A model generated the notes under the pieces. The model was given only the letters and a program-made list of their open reading frames with translations. It did no database searches and was not told where the DNA came from. A stretch of 64,000 bases of DNA from Hyaloscypha bicolor E (Eukaryota; Ascomycota; Leotiomycetes; Helotiales; Hyaloscyphaceae), in assembly GCF_002865645.1 (NCBI RefSeq), contig NW_020194537.1, forward strand, positions 69,671 to 133,670, given 5' to 3'. This document shows positions 24,291 through 36,800 of this stretch, one piece after another. The translations under genes and the position numbers were made by a program. The first letter of the stretch is position 1, and every line of letters starts with the position of its first letter.

Positions 24291-24862
24291 GAACTAGAAG
24301 TCCATCGTCCGACTAATCCTTAGGACATTGAGATAAAGTGTAGAGAACAACCGCAACAAGTCATCCACCAACTCTGATTCAGATTTGTCTACAGAGAGGT
24401 CCCTTGAGGTTCATTAGGGGAGCGCTTTATTGGCCAGGAGTTGGTTGTATTCTAAGGTAGAGGACCTTGCTTTATTGACGCTGATCGCCTGCTAAATATA
24501 GGCCAAATTTATCATCAAGGCTCCAACCTATTCCTTCTACAGACACACAGCCACATAGGTCTCAACTTTGCAGATAGGGATATTTGGACTTCCAAGAGGT
24601 CTAACCGTTGATCGAGCTTTGCTGAAGGACGATATCACGTCACCCCGTAGATCTCTTACAAGCTTTTATTCAAGAGGTTACTCAAAACGTTGAAAACTCA
24701 ACAAATGTTCTAACTTGATATCACACAAGAGTTACAGCTTAAGGTAAACGAACCAATGCGAGGCTACGTGATGATATACGTGACTAGGGTAGCATAGGCC
24801 TTTATCGTCACAGAAATGGGAGAGGTGAGCATCTGGATCATTTCGGACGGCGAAGAAAATCT
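24291..24862. other. Gap in the HET/NACHT island
   Basis: Normal composition. On the - strand a short coherent frame (about 24,288-24,410, SELVDDLLRLFSTLYLN and so on) lies just upstream of the NACHT piece and may be another fragment of the same or a neighbouring gene. Nothing else was recognised. Confidence 0.35.
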
Positions 24863-25342
24863 TTAGGATATTTGGAGACTCGAAGATGGATTTGAGTGTT
24901 TGGCTGTTGATGCTACGTGCGGAGAAGGCTTCGGAGTTAAGGGAGTGGATGTTGAAGGGGTAAGTGGTGCATGTTGGATGGATGTCTGGTTGGAGAATTG
25001 AGACTGAGCAGTGGCGGCAAAGGTGTCTAAGACGCCTTTGAGGTCGATGTAAAGTGATGGTGGGTTTGTCGGTAGGTTTATCAGTGTGTCGATGAGAGCT
25101 GATACTTCGGTAGTGTGGCTGAGTTCAAATCTAATTAGCAATACACATAGAATTGTTGCAATGTTTTGGAGGTTGACGACTTGATTTTTCAGCTCACGCG
25201 GGGTAAGCACTCTATATATACATCTGGTATATAAACTACAGTGTACCAGCGTACACTCAGTTCCAACAAGAATGAACTTGTTGGACGGACTTACCTGACT
25301 AGATGAAGTACCATGTTGAATTGCCGCAACTACTGAGGCCAT
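24863..25342 (-). CDS. Hypothetical protein, probably two-exon remnant
   Basis: An ATG at 25,342 opens a frame of 159 codons ending at 24,863. The open frame reaches further 5' only through a GTG in a G-run, so the ATG is the better start. After MASVVAAIQHGTSSSQ the DNA has CAG|GTAAGT, a strong donor, and a likely acceptor after GCTAATTAG near 25,129, so the spliced protein may be 16 residues plus a Ser/Thr/Pro-rich tail (HTTEVSALIDTL and on). No domain recognised. Its first 13 bases and promoter are part of an inverted repeat with 34,189-34,262, where the matching start is dead. Possibly a gene fragment. Confidence 0.4.
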   Translation of the reverse strand: MASVVAAIQHGTSSSQVSPSNKFILVGTECTLVHCSLYTRCIYRVLTPRELKNQVVNLQNIATILCVLLIRFELSHTTEVSALIDTLINLPTNPPSLYIDLKGVLDTFAATAQSQFSNQTSIQHAPLTPSTSTPLTPKPSPHVASTAKHSNPSSSLQIS

Positions 25343-25395
25343 TAGCGGGCTAGCGGACAAATCCGAGAAGCGAAAAGTGATTTTCTGATTTTCGC
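25331..25395 (-). repeat. Inverted repeat arm, left (promoter and start codon region)
   Basis: The complement of this segment matches 34,189-34,262 nearly base for base: GCGAAAATCAGAAAATCACT, then TTTTCGCTTCTCGGATTTGT, then CCGCTAGC..., ending GGCCTCAGTAG. The unit carries an internal hairpin (GCGAAAA ... TTTTCGC). Beside it lies a G/C run (about 25,402-25,413), as there is beside the other arm. Confidence 0.85.
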
Positions 25396-27059
25396 GCCCA
25401 CCCCCCCCCACACCTTACTAAAAAAAAAAAAAGTATAACATATATGCCTTATTCTCGACTACTCCTAACCCCCCCTTAGCTTGCATGGTCCGTAAGGCAA
25501 ATCCCATGGATTACGAGGCACATCTCCATCTCCCTTACTCTCTATATCCTCCGTACTGCCTATATTACTCGAATTATCTATATCTTCTTTATTCCCTTCT
25601 CCTCTAGTATCCTTACCCTCCTCTACTATAATCTCCTTCCCTATTGCCTTCTAACCTTATATCTGTCTTTATACTCGCTTTCTATATCTTATAGGCAGTC
25701 AAGGCTTTAGTATAAAGGATTTTGCAGATACGGAGCAAGGCTTTCCAGACTTAGTAGGATTAGTATTAAGTTAATAAAAAGTATAGATTTTACTATTATT
25801 ATTATATCTGTAATTTGTATAAGTACTATTAAATTCGCCTTCTATAACTATATAGTATTTAAAAGGGCTCCTCGGTCTTTTTTTATTACTATAAGTAATA
25901 TAAGCTTGAGAGGATTTGGTTCTGCAAGTATATATTAAGCTTATCTCCAGATTTGCCTTGCCTTTCTCTAATTTCTTTAGCTTCTTGCCCTAGTATAGCT
26001 CTATCTTTCTAACTTTAGCCTTATTATTAATTCGCTTTACTATTTTAGTAGTATTATTAGATAATATAAGGAGATTAAAGTATTATTACAGAAGAAGAAG
26101 AGGAGATTATATATAAAAAGGAGGTTAAGGAGCAGAGAAGTTTATTAGTTAAATATATTAACGGGAGAGAATATTATAGACTAAATCTGGATTATTAAAA
26201 GGTATATTATAAATATTATCTTTTTACTTATTTATAGCTTTATTGCCTTTTCTATTGCTTTTGCTTTTACTAGAACTATTACCTAAAGCCATATTTAATA
26301 TATCTTTAATAAAGAAAAGCTTTAATAATAGTATTATATATTAGAATCGAAGTTATTTTTAAAAGGAGATTAAGATTAAAGTTAAGGCTAAGGTTAAAGC
26401 TAGTATAACTATATCTTTATTATTTATTTTTAGGATATAAAGATATATATTTAATATAATTATTTAAATCTAAATAAATTTATAATAAATAATACCTAAA
26501 AATAGAAATATTAGTACTTAATAGCCCTAGATTAAATATATTTAAATATTAAAAAAATTATAATTTTAGATATTATAGTTATAAAGATAAAGATATAAAT
26601 ATTTTTTCTCTTACTAATTTATAAAAGCTAAGGCATACTAATAATAATTAAATTATACTTAACTTATATAATTAGCTAATTTATTTTACTAATTATAAAT
26701 AATTTAAGATAATTTAAATCTCCTTAAATCTCTATATATAGCTTATTATATAAACTTCTATATTTCTATATTTAGTAATACTATAATTATAATTTTTAAA
26801 TAAGAAGAATTCCCTTATTCTAATATATATAATTATATTTATTTCTTATTTTTCAAATATATAATTATTAAATTAGAAAGGCTCAAGAATTCTAAGTAAT
26901 ACTTTTTTCTAAGAAATATATATCCTTAATAAATAGTAAAAGTAAATATAGAATTATATAATAATATAACTATTCTATATTAGTAACTTTATTTTCTATA
27001 AAACTATAACTTTATTTTATTTTTATTCTAAAACCTCTATTTTTCTTTTATATTTTTTT

Positions 27060-27420
27060 GATTTTACTATTAATACTAAGAGCTTTTATCCTCTACTAAT
27101 ACCTTTTTTATTAATAACTTTATTAATACCTTTATTAATATTTTTATTAATACTAAGAGCTAGTATTTAACTATTTTATAACCTTTCTTTCCTTCTCCTT
27201 ACTTTTCTTTACCCTTCCTTCTTATTTCTTTTCCGAATTCCTTTTCCGAATCCCTTTTCCTTTAATACTTCTTCTATTAATACTAAGAGCTAGTATCTAA
27301 CTGCCTTATAACTTTCCTCTCCTTTTCTAAATTCCTCTAAACCCCTCCTCTAAATTCCTCTTCCTTTAATACTTCTACTAATAATACTAAAAGCTGGTAT
27401 CTAACTACTACTTCCGGGTT
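27060..27420. repeat. Dispersed short repeat, four degenerate copies
   Basis: TTAATACTAAGAGCTAGTAT or close variants appear near 27,070, 27,155, 27,280 and 27,385, separated by C/T-rich sequence. Roughly 100-base spacing suggests a decayed tandem array. Confidence 0.6.
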
Positions 27421-30400
27421 ACTTTTATCTAGAACTCCTATACTATAAGTCTTTAATTCACTTACTTCTTAGAAAGCTAAATTTTAGATCCCTCCTTTCT
27501 TTCTCTAATATTTCCTTTTTCCTTTTTCTAATATCTCTTATATCTTTAGGCCCTTTGAAAATACCTTCTCTTAAACTTCTAAAAAAGAGGCTAATTCCTA
27601 TTTAGATCTCTCTGAACTTTAATATCTCCTCTTTTCCTTTAATACTTATAAAAGCCTTTAAGCTACTACTAAGTATCTCTATTCTTTGTCTTAGAATATA
27701 TACTAACTTATTTTTATAGGAAATAGCCTTTTTTCCTCTAATCTCGACTTCTTTAATATATATTCCTTGCCTTTGGGCTATTTAAATATTTCCCTATTTA
27801 CTTTTATAAAATATATACTAACTTATTTTTTAGTTTCTCTTACCTTATCTTTCCTTTAATATTACTATATATATACCTAGTTAGTACTAGTTCTTATAAC
27901 CTATAATTAGGCTTTCTATTTATTAAATACCCGGATATTTTATTTTATTTTTGCTTTATATATTTTGTTTTATATATTTTACTTTTCTTTTATTATAAAT
28001 TAGAACTTAAATAGTATTTACCTTAAGTACTTATATTCTCGGATATATAAGACTTCTATAAATCTTTCGGAATTATAAACTAGCCTATTTTAGTTTAGAA
28101 GAGCTTTCTTAAAAGTATTCTAGGAATTATAGTATTTACTATAACTTTCTCCAAAAATTAATATAGTATAGGTATTTCTAGTCTATTTTCTCTTTATAGA
28201 ATAAACCACTGCCTTAAGTCTATATAAAAGTCCTAATTATTTTTCGAGTTAAAATATAAGTACTTTTTATTTCTATTAAATTAGGTATAAAGAATAATAG
28301 GTGCCTTTAGACTAGATTATAGTACTAGTTAAATACTAAGACTTTTTATACTTATCTTATAAACTTATAGTTTGAGATATATTATATTTAATAGGACTTT
28401 TATATCTAATTACTTTATACTATAGTAAAATATCTTAGTATTATAGTTAGGGGAATTCTGCTTTATAATCTTATTTATTACTTATAGATTTTCTAGCTAA
28501 TAAGTCTTAGCTAATAGCTAAGAAACTTATTAGCTATTTTATTTAAAGTCTCTAGGAGCGGGAAATTACCTTAATAAAGACTTAGTATTAAAAATAGGTT
28601 TAATTAATTAATCCAAACGAGGAGTTTATAATAGGAGTTTCTATATATAAGTAATTCTATATAATAAACTCAAGTCCCTATTCCTGGTTATATAAATAAG
28701 CTATATAAGAAACTCTTTCTGGCCTATTAGAATAGTTCCTGTCTCTAGTTATATAAGTTATAATATATAATAAATTCAAACTTTTCTTGAGTTATTTTTG
28801 GAAGAATTAGTAAGCTTTTCTAGATAGACTTATTAAGGCCTTAGTTTTTAAAGATATTAGTCTAGCCTTCTTATTTCCTTCTTGGATAATAGTTTAGCTC
28901 TCAGGAATTATATATAAATATTAGAATAAATAAGAAGATATATTATATATGCTTTCTAAATAAATTAGGATAGAACCTATAGAATTCCCGTAATATTTTT
29001 ATTAAATCTATAGTACTAGCTAGTAAAGACTTTAATAACCTTAATAAGACTTGAATTACAAGTCCGGCCTTTAGATTTCCTGCTTAACTTAAAGGTTAAG
29101 TAATCTATAATAGGTTACTTATTATAGAATATATTATATTCTTTTTCTAAAAAGTACTAGGTACTAGTAATAATTCAGAAGTCCTAAAGCCCTTAAGACT
29201 CTTTATAAGTTTCGGGCTTTAGGGCTTTTCTATAACTAGCTAATTATATAGAATTATATAATTATATGAGTCCGGTATTAATATAAAGTAATTAGTAACT
29301 TTATATATAAATATAGTACGGTTTTTAGTATAACTAGTCTAATATATTATATATTTATATATAAATACCTATAATTTTATTATTATAATATAATATATTC
29401 TTAATATATCCTTAATATAAAAATCCCTTTATAATCCTAGACTTTTAGAAGCCTTCTTTATACTAAAAATAAAGTATATAATACTATTTGGGTATTAAAC
29501 TCAAAAGGTAAAGAATTATAAAGGCTCTAATAATTATAAGACTTTATAAACTTAAATAAATTTAAGTATTATAAAAGTATTAAATTTAGTAGCCTAACTT
29601 TTAAATTATATAAGAACTAATTAAAGAGTATTACTTTAAAGTATTAATTATAAATTCCAAGTATATATATATTTATAAGGAAATAAGACCTAAAATAGTA
29701 CTAAGCTAATTATAAAATATAGGAAAAAGTATATTAGATATTAGGCCTATTTTTTCTTAATTATTTTAACCTTAGCGGATATTTATATATAATTTATTAG
29801 ACCTTATATAATAGGTTTACTTAGGAGAAGTAAGATTAATTAGCTTAGGAAGTTTAATAATAATAGTTAGACTTTTGTCTGGGGTAATAGGCAAAGTACT
29901 AGTAATAGCCCGGGTACTTTGGGTTTTACCTATAAAGCTAAAGATATTATATCTATTAATTCTCTATATCTAATAAGGAAAAGAGATAGTATATTTATAT
30001 CTCTAATATACCTATTATTATAGAGTAATACTTATATAGTCTATAAGATTAATTATAGTTCTCTTTACTAGAGGAGAGGATAATAAAATTAAAGGAGGAT
30101 CTAATAGCCTATTACTATTATTATTATTATTACTATTAGGATTAGCTTTAATAGTACTTTTAGTAGTACTTTCTGTATTATTTTATAGCTTTTAAAAGTC
30201 GGTAAATAGAGAAGAATCCTGGTATATATAAGTTAATTAAACCTAAAAATAAAAAAGGATCTATAAAAAGAATAAAGAATAGAAGCCAGAATTAAAAGAG
30301 AGAATTATATATATATCTTTATTTACTTACTAGTTTATTAGATTTCTCCTTACTCTTAAAGTCTTATATCTATACTAGTAAGTAATACTTTTCTAGGCTT

Positions 30401-30450
30401 TCTAGGCCTTCTTAGTCTATTATTTAATCTCCTTAAATTACTATACCTTC

Positions 30451-30576
30451 TAAGTATTTTCTAGCTTTTTATAAGTAATTTTAAAATAGAAATCTTTATA
30501 TAAAGTCTTTTTCTAAATATTTTCTAGCTTTTTATAAATAATTTTAAAATAGATATCTTTATATAAAGTCTTATTC
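30451..30576. repeat. 63-bp tandem duplication
   Basis: Two adjacent 63-base units, each containing ATTTTCTAGCTTTTTATAA and ATATAAAGTCTT, with a few differences. Inside the second RIP block. Confidence 0.8.
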
Positions 30577-33500
30577 TAGTATAAAATAAGGAAAATTATC
30601 TAGATACCCTTAGGGCCCAGATATATACTATAGCAGGAAAGGTTAAAGATAGTTTAAATAGAACCTAGTAAGACTATAAGTTCCTAGGCTCTTTTACTAT
30701 TAGAACTAGTATAGAATACTAGTTTATTTATATTATTAATAAATTAATAATAGCGAATAGGTCTACTAATATAGAAAGAGAAATAAGAAAGTAGCTATTA
30801 AGAAACTATATTAGAAAGAATAGAAAAGACTTAATTATTTATTTTAAATTAAAAGTTATTTATTAAAAAATATCTATTAGAATTCATATAGAGAATCTAA
30901 TAAAAGAAATAGAAGAAAACTTATTACTAACTTCTTTAGAAAGTTAAATAGTTCTTTGCTTAGCTTTCTAATTCTTTATATTATTAAATACCTATTTATA
31001 GAGAACTAGCTATAAAACTATAGTCTGTAATTCTATAAGACTAGATCCGGCCACATTTTGATTTATAAGACCTTAAAGGGCTTTAGGTAGCTTATTACTA
31101 GTATAAGGAGCTATGGCCTGGGTAGCGGCCTAAGTAATTCTTATATTTATAGCCTATTAAGCTTATATAGTAATATAAATATTATTAGAAAAGTAGTTAG
31201 GTTAAGTAATATAGCTTATAATAAAAGGAAATACGAAAGAAAGTAGTTATAGGGCCATTAGAATAAGAGAAGCCTGAAGTAGAGTAGAACTAGTACCTAG
31301 TAGCTATATAATAATAGTAATTAGAGAAATAGATATAGTAGATATTTCTGGAAGAAAAGATATAGGATAAGAATATTAAGAAAAGTTAGGAATCTAAAGT
31401 ATTTCAGGTATAAAAAGAGAAGTAAATATAGATAGAATTCCAGAACTATAAGATTTAAGTTTACTAGTATTATTACTTTAGGCAAGTAAAGCAGTGGCCT
31501 TTATATTATATTTATTATTAGTAGATTAATAGAACTCGTAATATTAGATATTATTATACTAGTATTTGGCTATAGGACATATAGTATTAGGATAGGTTTT
31601 GAGAAATAATAGTACTATTTTAAGAGATAAGAATTTAAAGATATAGAATATTTATATAGTAAATAAACTTAATAATTCTATTAGTATTATTCTTAAAAGT
31701 GAGAAGGGAATTTCGAAAATAATATATTTAATAATAAATAATACTTATCTTAATATATTTAGTTATTTCGTAATTAGCTCATTTAATTATCCTATATTAT
31801 TAGGAGTATTACTAATAAAGGGCTATTCCTAAGTAAAGTTCTAGATTATTAGGAACTATACGGGTATTCTTCTGGCCTATATATTATTTATATACTCTAT
31901 ATTTATTAGGATAACTTACTTAAGAATTTTATTCCGTATAATAGTAGTATTATATTTACTAGTTAGCTTCTCGAACTCTCCTAATATTAGTAGCTGCCCT
32001 AAGGCTATATATATCCGGACTATATATTAGAGCTAATAGTAAGCTTAAATATATAGTTAGTTACCGTTTCTATTAGTATCTCTTATACGAATATTAGCTA
32101 TATTTATACTATAAGATATAAGCTTCTAATAGTATTATTTTAGTATTTCTCTTAATAGAAACTTATTAATATCTATATTAGTATATAAGTAAACTATTTA
32201 TATAGAGCTATATAAGGTTATATTACTTACCCTAAACTAAATAATTATTAAGGATTATATTATAAAGCTCTATATTTATAGGGTAACCCTAGTACTATAT
32301 CTTGCCTAGGGGCTTTATATATAGTCTAAATGGCTTGCCGGCTACTATATTAGACCTAGATCTGTTTTTTCTAATCCTATAGATATTCTATAAGTCCGTA
32401 AACCTATATATCTCGTTTTGGATCTATTATATATAAAGTACTAATAAAGTAATTCGGTCCTATAGGTATTAGTAATTATAATTCCCGGTATAGGCCAGTT
32501 CCTAAAAGTAGTTCTATATATACTAATCGGAATTAGTTATATAATTCGGGATTATAATACTAGACCTAATAGCCTTAATAAAAAGTAGTATAATTATTAG
32601 TACCTAATACTTTCTCCTAATAATAGAAAGAATAAGAAGTAAATATAAAGAAACGGAATTACTTATATATTACCGGTATAGCTAGCTCTTCTAAAGCTCC
32701 TATTATTAGGATTTAACTTGCTAATTCTCGGTGCTTTTCCCAGAAATAAAGTAGTTCTCTATATATATAACTAATAAATTAGTTATCTATAAGAATATAA
32801 AGTATACTTCGGTAATAAGAGAGAGTTTAGAGCCTTAATTAGCCCTAAAAAAGTAAGAGTAATAGCCTATTTAAGTATAAATCTGAAGATACTACTATAT
32901 AACTAAATAAGTAATCTAATTAGAGATTCTAATATATATCTAGATAATATTATATAAATAAGTATTAATATAAGTATATATCTCGATTCTAAATAGTAAT
33001 AGCTTATTATATCTATTAATTAACTAAATCTAGTCCGGCCCAGGTATAATATATTTTCTTTTTTTAGACTATATCTATTATATTTATAATATAATTACCT
33101 CGGAATCCAGGAGTTATAATATTATATATAAGTTCTCCCTATAAATAATAAAATATATTAGTAAATAAGGCCCTAATTTTCTAAGCTAGGGTAAAATAGT
33201 AAAGTATAGAAAGACTAACCGGATTACTAATAAACCTTATTAATAGAAGTATATATATAAATACTGCTATTTATAACCTATAACCCGCCTATTATTTAGC
33301 TTATTCTATAGTATTATAAATAGTTACTTGTCTACTGCTTGCTTATCTATTATAGTTATATAGTAAATAAGATTAAGCTTCTTATATATATAGATAACTC
33401 TAGTAATTAAAGCTATATAACTATAATTCTTAAGATCCTTAAGTATTTCCTTATCTATATCTTCCAGATAATATAGGATTATAATCTATATATAAAGGAA

Positions 33501-33960
33501 AGATATATCTACTATTTGAGTATATATTTGGATATTCTATTCTTATAGTTACTATTAGACTATATACGGATTAACTAAGATTCTATATAAATCTTTTAAT
33601 CTATTTATAATTTCTTTTTAATTAATATTTATATAAGCTTATTTAGTAATAGCTTTATAATATAGTAATAGATTTATTAAAAGTTATAGTATTATTTTAA
33701 TAAAATCTATTAAGTTATTTTAATAAAGATTAAGTTCAGAGTATACTTTACTATTATAATATACTTTCTAGTAATATAAGTACTAAAAAACTCAAGTAAT
33801 ATTACTCTTATATGATTTTATTAATTAATTACTAAAAAAAAGTAATTAGCCGGCTTCTTAGTTATTTTAATAGTTTAATTTTCTTATTTCTAATCTCGGG
33901 AATATTAAGGAAGTTATTAGACCCTATTAATAGCGTTATCCTAGAAGGGCTTATAGCCTA

Positions 33961-34188
33961 TAGTCACCTGACCACAGTAATTTGCAATAAATACTCAATT
34001 TTACATTATACTATCCGGCCCAATTTTGGTACGATTTTACGCGGTAGTATGGGCTCTCACTTCGTTAATTAGACAAGCAAGCAGCCTTACTATTATTGCG
34101 TTATCCAAGCCGAAAGTCACGTGTGGGTGCTATACCCCTAATTAGGAATTCTGCCTTGGGGAGGGGGGGGGGTGTGCGGGGCGCCAGT
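33961..34188. other. Right boundary of the RIP block
   Basis: Composition returns to normal within this stretch. It ends in a run of G bases (about 34,161-34,172) and a GC-rich segment directly before the right inverted-repeat arm, as at the left arm. No gene seen. Confidence 0.5.
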
Positions 34189-34262
34189 GCGAAAATCAGA
34201 AAATCAGAAAATCACTTTTCGCTTCTCGGATTTGTCCGCTAGCTAGCTGTGGGCCTCAGTAG
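34189..34262 (+). repeat. Inverted repeat arm, right
   Basis: Matches the complement of 25,331-25,395. It has one extra AAAATCAG unit (three A4TC steps against two) and a changed start: the bases aligned with ATG read TGG. The arms face each other across the 8.5 kb RIP block. Confidence 0.85.
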
Positions 34263-34359
34263 CAACACCAAAACGGGGCCTGAAATACTAGCCATCTCGA
34301 AATTTAACGATGCTATTACTGTTTGGATTCAAAGTGAGGAAGCAGATTGTGGAGAGTAA
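34250..34359 (+). pseudogene. Dead 5' end of a gene sharing its promoter with the 25.3 kb ORF
   Basis: Following the lost start, the frame reads A-S-V-A-T-P-K-R-G, then after a one-base shift PEILAISKFNDAITVWIQSE and on to a TAA at 34,357-34,359. That looks like a real protein beginning, cut off by the stop or by an intron starting at GTAAGA (34,355). No downstream coding recognised. Similarity to the 25.3 kb copy ends a few codons after the start. Confidence 0.5.
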
Positions 34360-34825
34360 GACAAGCATAAATAGTAGCTAGCAGGCGGCACTCACAGAGA
34401 TGACGCGTACTAAAGACAACCTTAGTTTATTCTCATTTTGAGAATCATGCAGCACACTACAAGCAGACAAAACAAACAAAGAGAAGAACACCGATCAATA
34501 TCTTATGATATGCAACGGTCCAGGTTAATGGGGTATCAAGATGGCTCCTTTGCCTTCATAGTTCGTGAGAAGAGATGAAATGAAGGTTCTGACTCAAAGT
34601 TAGGACCGCCGGGCTCTCATTCCAACAACTATGTTTGAAGCAAAGGAAAAGTGAATCCGAGAGAAGTGGGGGAGCAGGAAATGAGACCCGGGAGGACATT
34701 AAAAGCAACAACTCCTTATACCTATAGGAGGCCTTGCTTCACCTCCCCGGGAACTCCTCTATCGAATGGTTTCGATGAATCTCAAACACGACGAGAACAG
34801 AGATTCTGAATACACATCCTACCCT
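34360..34825. other. Intergenic, 3' side of the mannosyltransferase gene
   Basis: Normal composition and no convincing frame. It probably holds the 3' untranslated region of the - strand gene that ends at 34,826. Confidence 0.5.
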
Positions 34826-36525
34826 TCACAACTCATCCCCAAGCATTTCATACCCATGATATCCATCCCCACCAAATTCTTTCTCCCCTTCCATTGTCCA
34901 CCCCTTCTTCTTCTTCAACCACTCGCCTCCTAGAAATTGTCGAATACAAGTATCGGCTGGCTTCCTCTGTGGACTCTCAAGCGGAACCAATTTGTAGAAA
35001 TTCTCATCCATTCTCGTCGGTTGACAGCTACATTTCCCCTCTCTATGAGGTGGGCAATGGTGGTTGATATCATGCTGATACCCAATGTCTCTGAAAAACC
35101 ACACCTCGCTCTTCGGTGCGAACATCGCCACGCTCAAAGTATGGACTGGAGCATCGCCAAAGCGTTCATAGTAAAATCCGCCAGCCTCGTCAAGCCAGTT
35201 GAAATATTCTTCGTTTGGTTCGCCACGCCAGAAGTTGAGGGAACCAATTTCGAAGTTGGAAAAGAATTGGCAGTTGTTGTATTCATTGCCATTCGTGGAA
35301 TCGAGGAGCCACCCGAGATCTGCTTCCGGGTGGATGAGATGTGGATGAGCTGTGGCAAAAGCTCTTGTTCGTGTCCAGAGGGAGGGGAAGGAGCGTGCAT
35401 CGTCGAGGATGTTCATGTTGAAGCCATACTTCATATTGTTATCACGCATGAATCGGAAAACATCGTAATCAATGTCGCAGAAATAATGAACCTGATGGTT
35501 CTCAGTTCGAGTCTGAGAGCAAGAATGGAGTGCTTACATCGGGTTCGACTCTCCAATACCAATCATAGTTCTTGAGAAAAGGATGCTTGTAGAAGAATCC
35601 GCTGTTCCAGCGGCACATATGGTGATAGCTGACCATCCATCCTTTCCCAACCCCAATCGTTCCAAGATATTCAAGACTATTCATGAACCGCCCTTCATCG
35701 ATCCATTCCGGAAGTGACCAATGTTCTCTGGGAACTACCTCATAGTAGCATTTCGCAGATGTCAAATTGCGCGTAGCTGCTTTGAATTCTTCGGTGAAAG
35801 GTTCGTCATTGAAAAATATCCAAGGGTACTGCATTCCACTATCAATTCAGAGCATGCCTTCAGAAGAAGGGAGCTACCTGGTATTTCCTATTCCATCTGG
35901 ACTCGAGCTGTCTCATGCTCTGCATCATGCCCTCTAGCTCTGAGTTCCTGACAAGGCTGATCAATGCTGCTCGAGGTTTGCTGCTATGGAGAAGTGAAAA
36001 GTTTGGCGGACTCCTTCTCGACACCGCATATCTATTATTCGAGTTCTCTTTCAGCCATCGTATCGGATCTGGTTTCTTCTTGTCTGTAGAAGGAAGTGTA
36101 GCTCGTACAGGTTGAAACGCTGACAGGTCGTGAACGGTCGAGGGCATCGAGTCGTGATATGTAGGAAGCAGGATCAATCGCATCAATACCAACGCCAAGA
36201 GGATGGTCAACAGAATTAGGCGACGGGAAGAGATGCTATCAAGGTCAGTATGGCAAGAGCGATGGAGTGGGTTATCGTACTGATGCTGCAAAATAGTCAA
36301 ACCAGGGATTGATACACGCCTAAATCCGCATGCTGACGGTCTCCATTTCTTCGGAGGAGTCTTCCAGAATGTTGAGGAGTCAGTGCTGGAAGCCGAGGAA
36401 ACAGACCTGAAAGACCAGTTACTGTTCAATGATGAGACAGTAGTCACAGAACGAATAGGAGTGTATGGAAGTGCGCGATTGTTGAACGAGCGAAAGTTGC
36501 GGTCAGGCATTGTTGGATCGTCCAT
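34826..36525 (-). CDS. KTR/KRE2-family alpha-1,2-mannosyltransferase (GT15), 534 aa
   Basis: Type II Golgi enzyme that adds mannose from GDP-mannose to protein glycans. Exons: 36525-35878, 35828-35538 and 35491-34826; introns of 49 and 46 nt keep phase 0. A short cytosolic Ser-rich tail is followed by one membrane anchor at residues 103-121 (LILLTILLALVLMRLIL). The catalytic domain begins at ALISLVRNSELEGMMQSMRQ and holds the GT15 hallmarks WIFFNDEPF, YHHMCRWNSGFFYKHP, YWRVEPDV, FSNFEIGSL and GGFYYERFGDAPVHT. A 45-nt stretch (36,280-36,236, GTACGA..CTGAC..TAG) looks like an in-frame intron in the stem, so the true protein may be 15 residues shorter. Which KTR paralogue it is cannot be told from sequence alone. 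Confidence 0.92.
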
Positions 36526-36800
36526 GATTGAGGTTCCGCAGTCCGATTTTGGACATTATATCTCATTTTGGGTCACAAGGAAGGAACGAGGCGGGAGGAT
36601 GCTAAACTAGAAGCAAGCCATCACTTCAAGTGCAGTCGCACTTGCTGTGGGTAATAATTCCATTCTTTTGGAGCAACCTGGATCGTTATTACCGAGACCA
36701 CATATACCTACACAAATGTCTGCGGACGCCCTCCATCCCGAACATTGAAACTCCGCAAATGCTACCTGAACGCCATCGCAAATGATCAAGTGCAAATAGT

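Larger units (their letters stand above)
25414..33960. other. Second RIP-type AT-rich block, source not identified
   Basis: About 8.5 kb of strongly AT-rich DNA with stops in every frame. Left margin (about 25,460-26,060, - strand) keeps pieces of a readable frame, for example DVPRNPWDLPYGPCKLRGG ending near 25,470 and KKRPRSPFKYYIVIEGEF near 25,870, of unknown family. The rest (26,100-33,960) holds only degenerate repeats noted separately. I could not find LTRs, terminal inverted repeats of the block itself, or transposase/reverse-transcriptase frames, so whether it is one transposon or several is open. Confidence 0.6.

Noticed and set aside
25343..25411. 5' extension of the 25 kb hypothetical ORF through a G-run
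   Set aside because: It starts at a GTG and covers the repeat/hairpin and G-run, which look like promoter; the ATG at 25,342 is preferred.
34189..34262. Starship or DNA-transposon terminal repeat as a firm call
   Set aside because: No tyrosine recombinase or transposase was found inside and the repeat also looks like a promoter plus start codon, so it is kept only as an inverted repeat.
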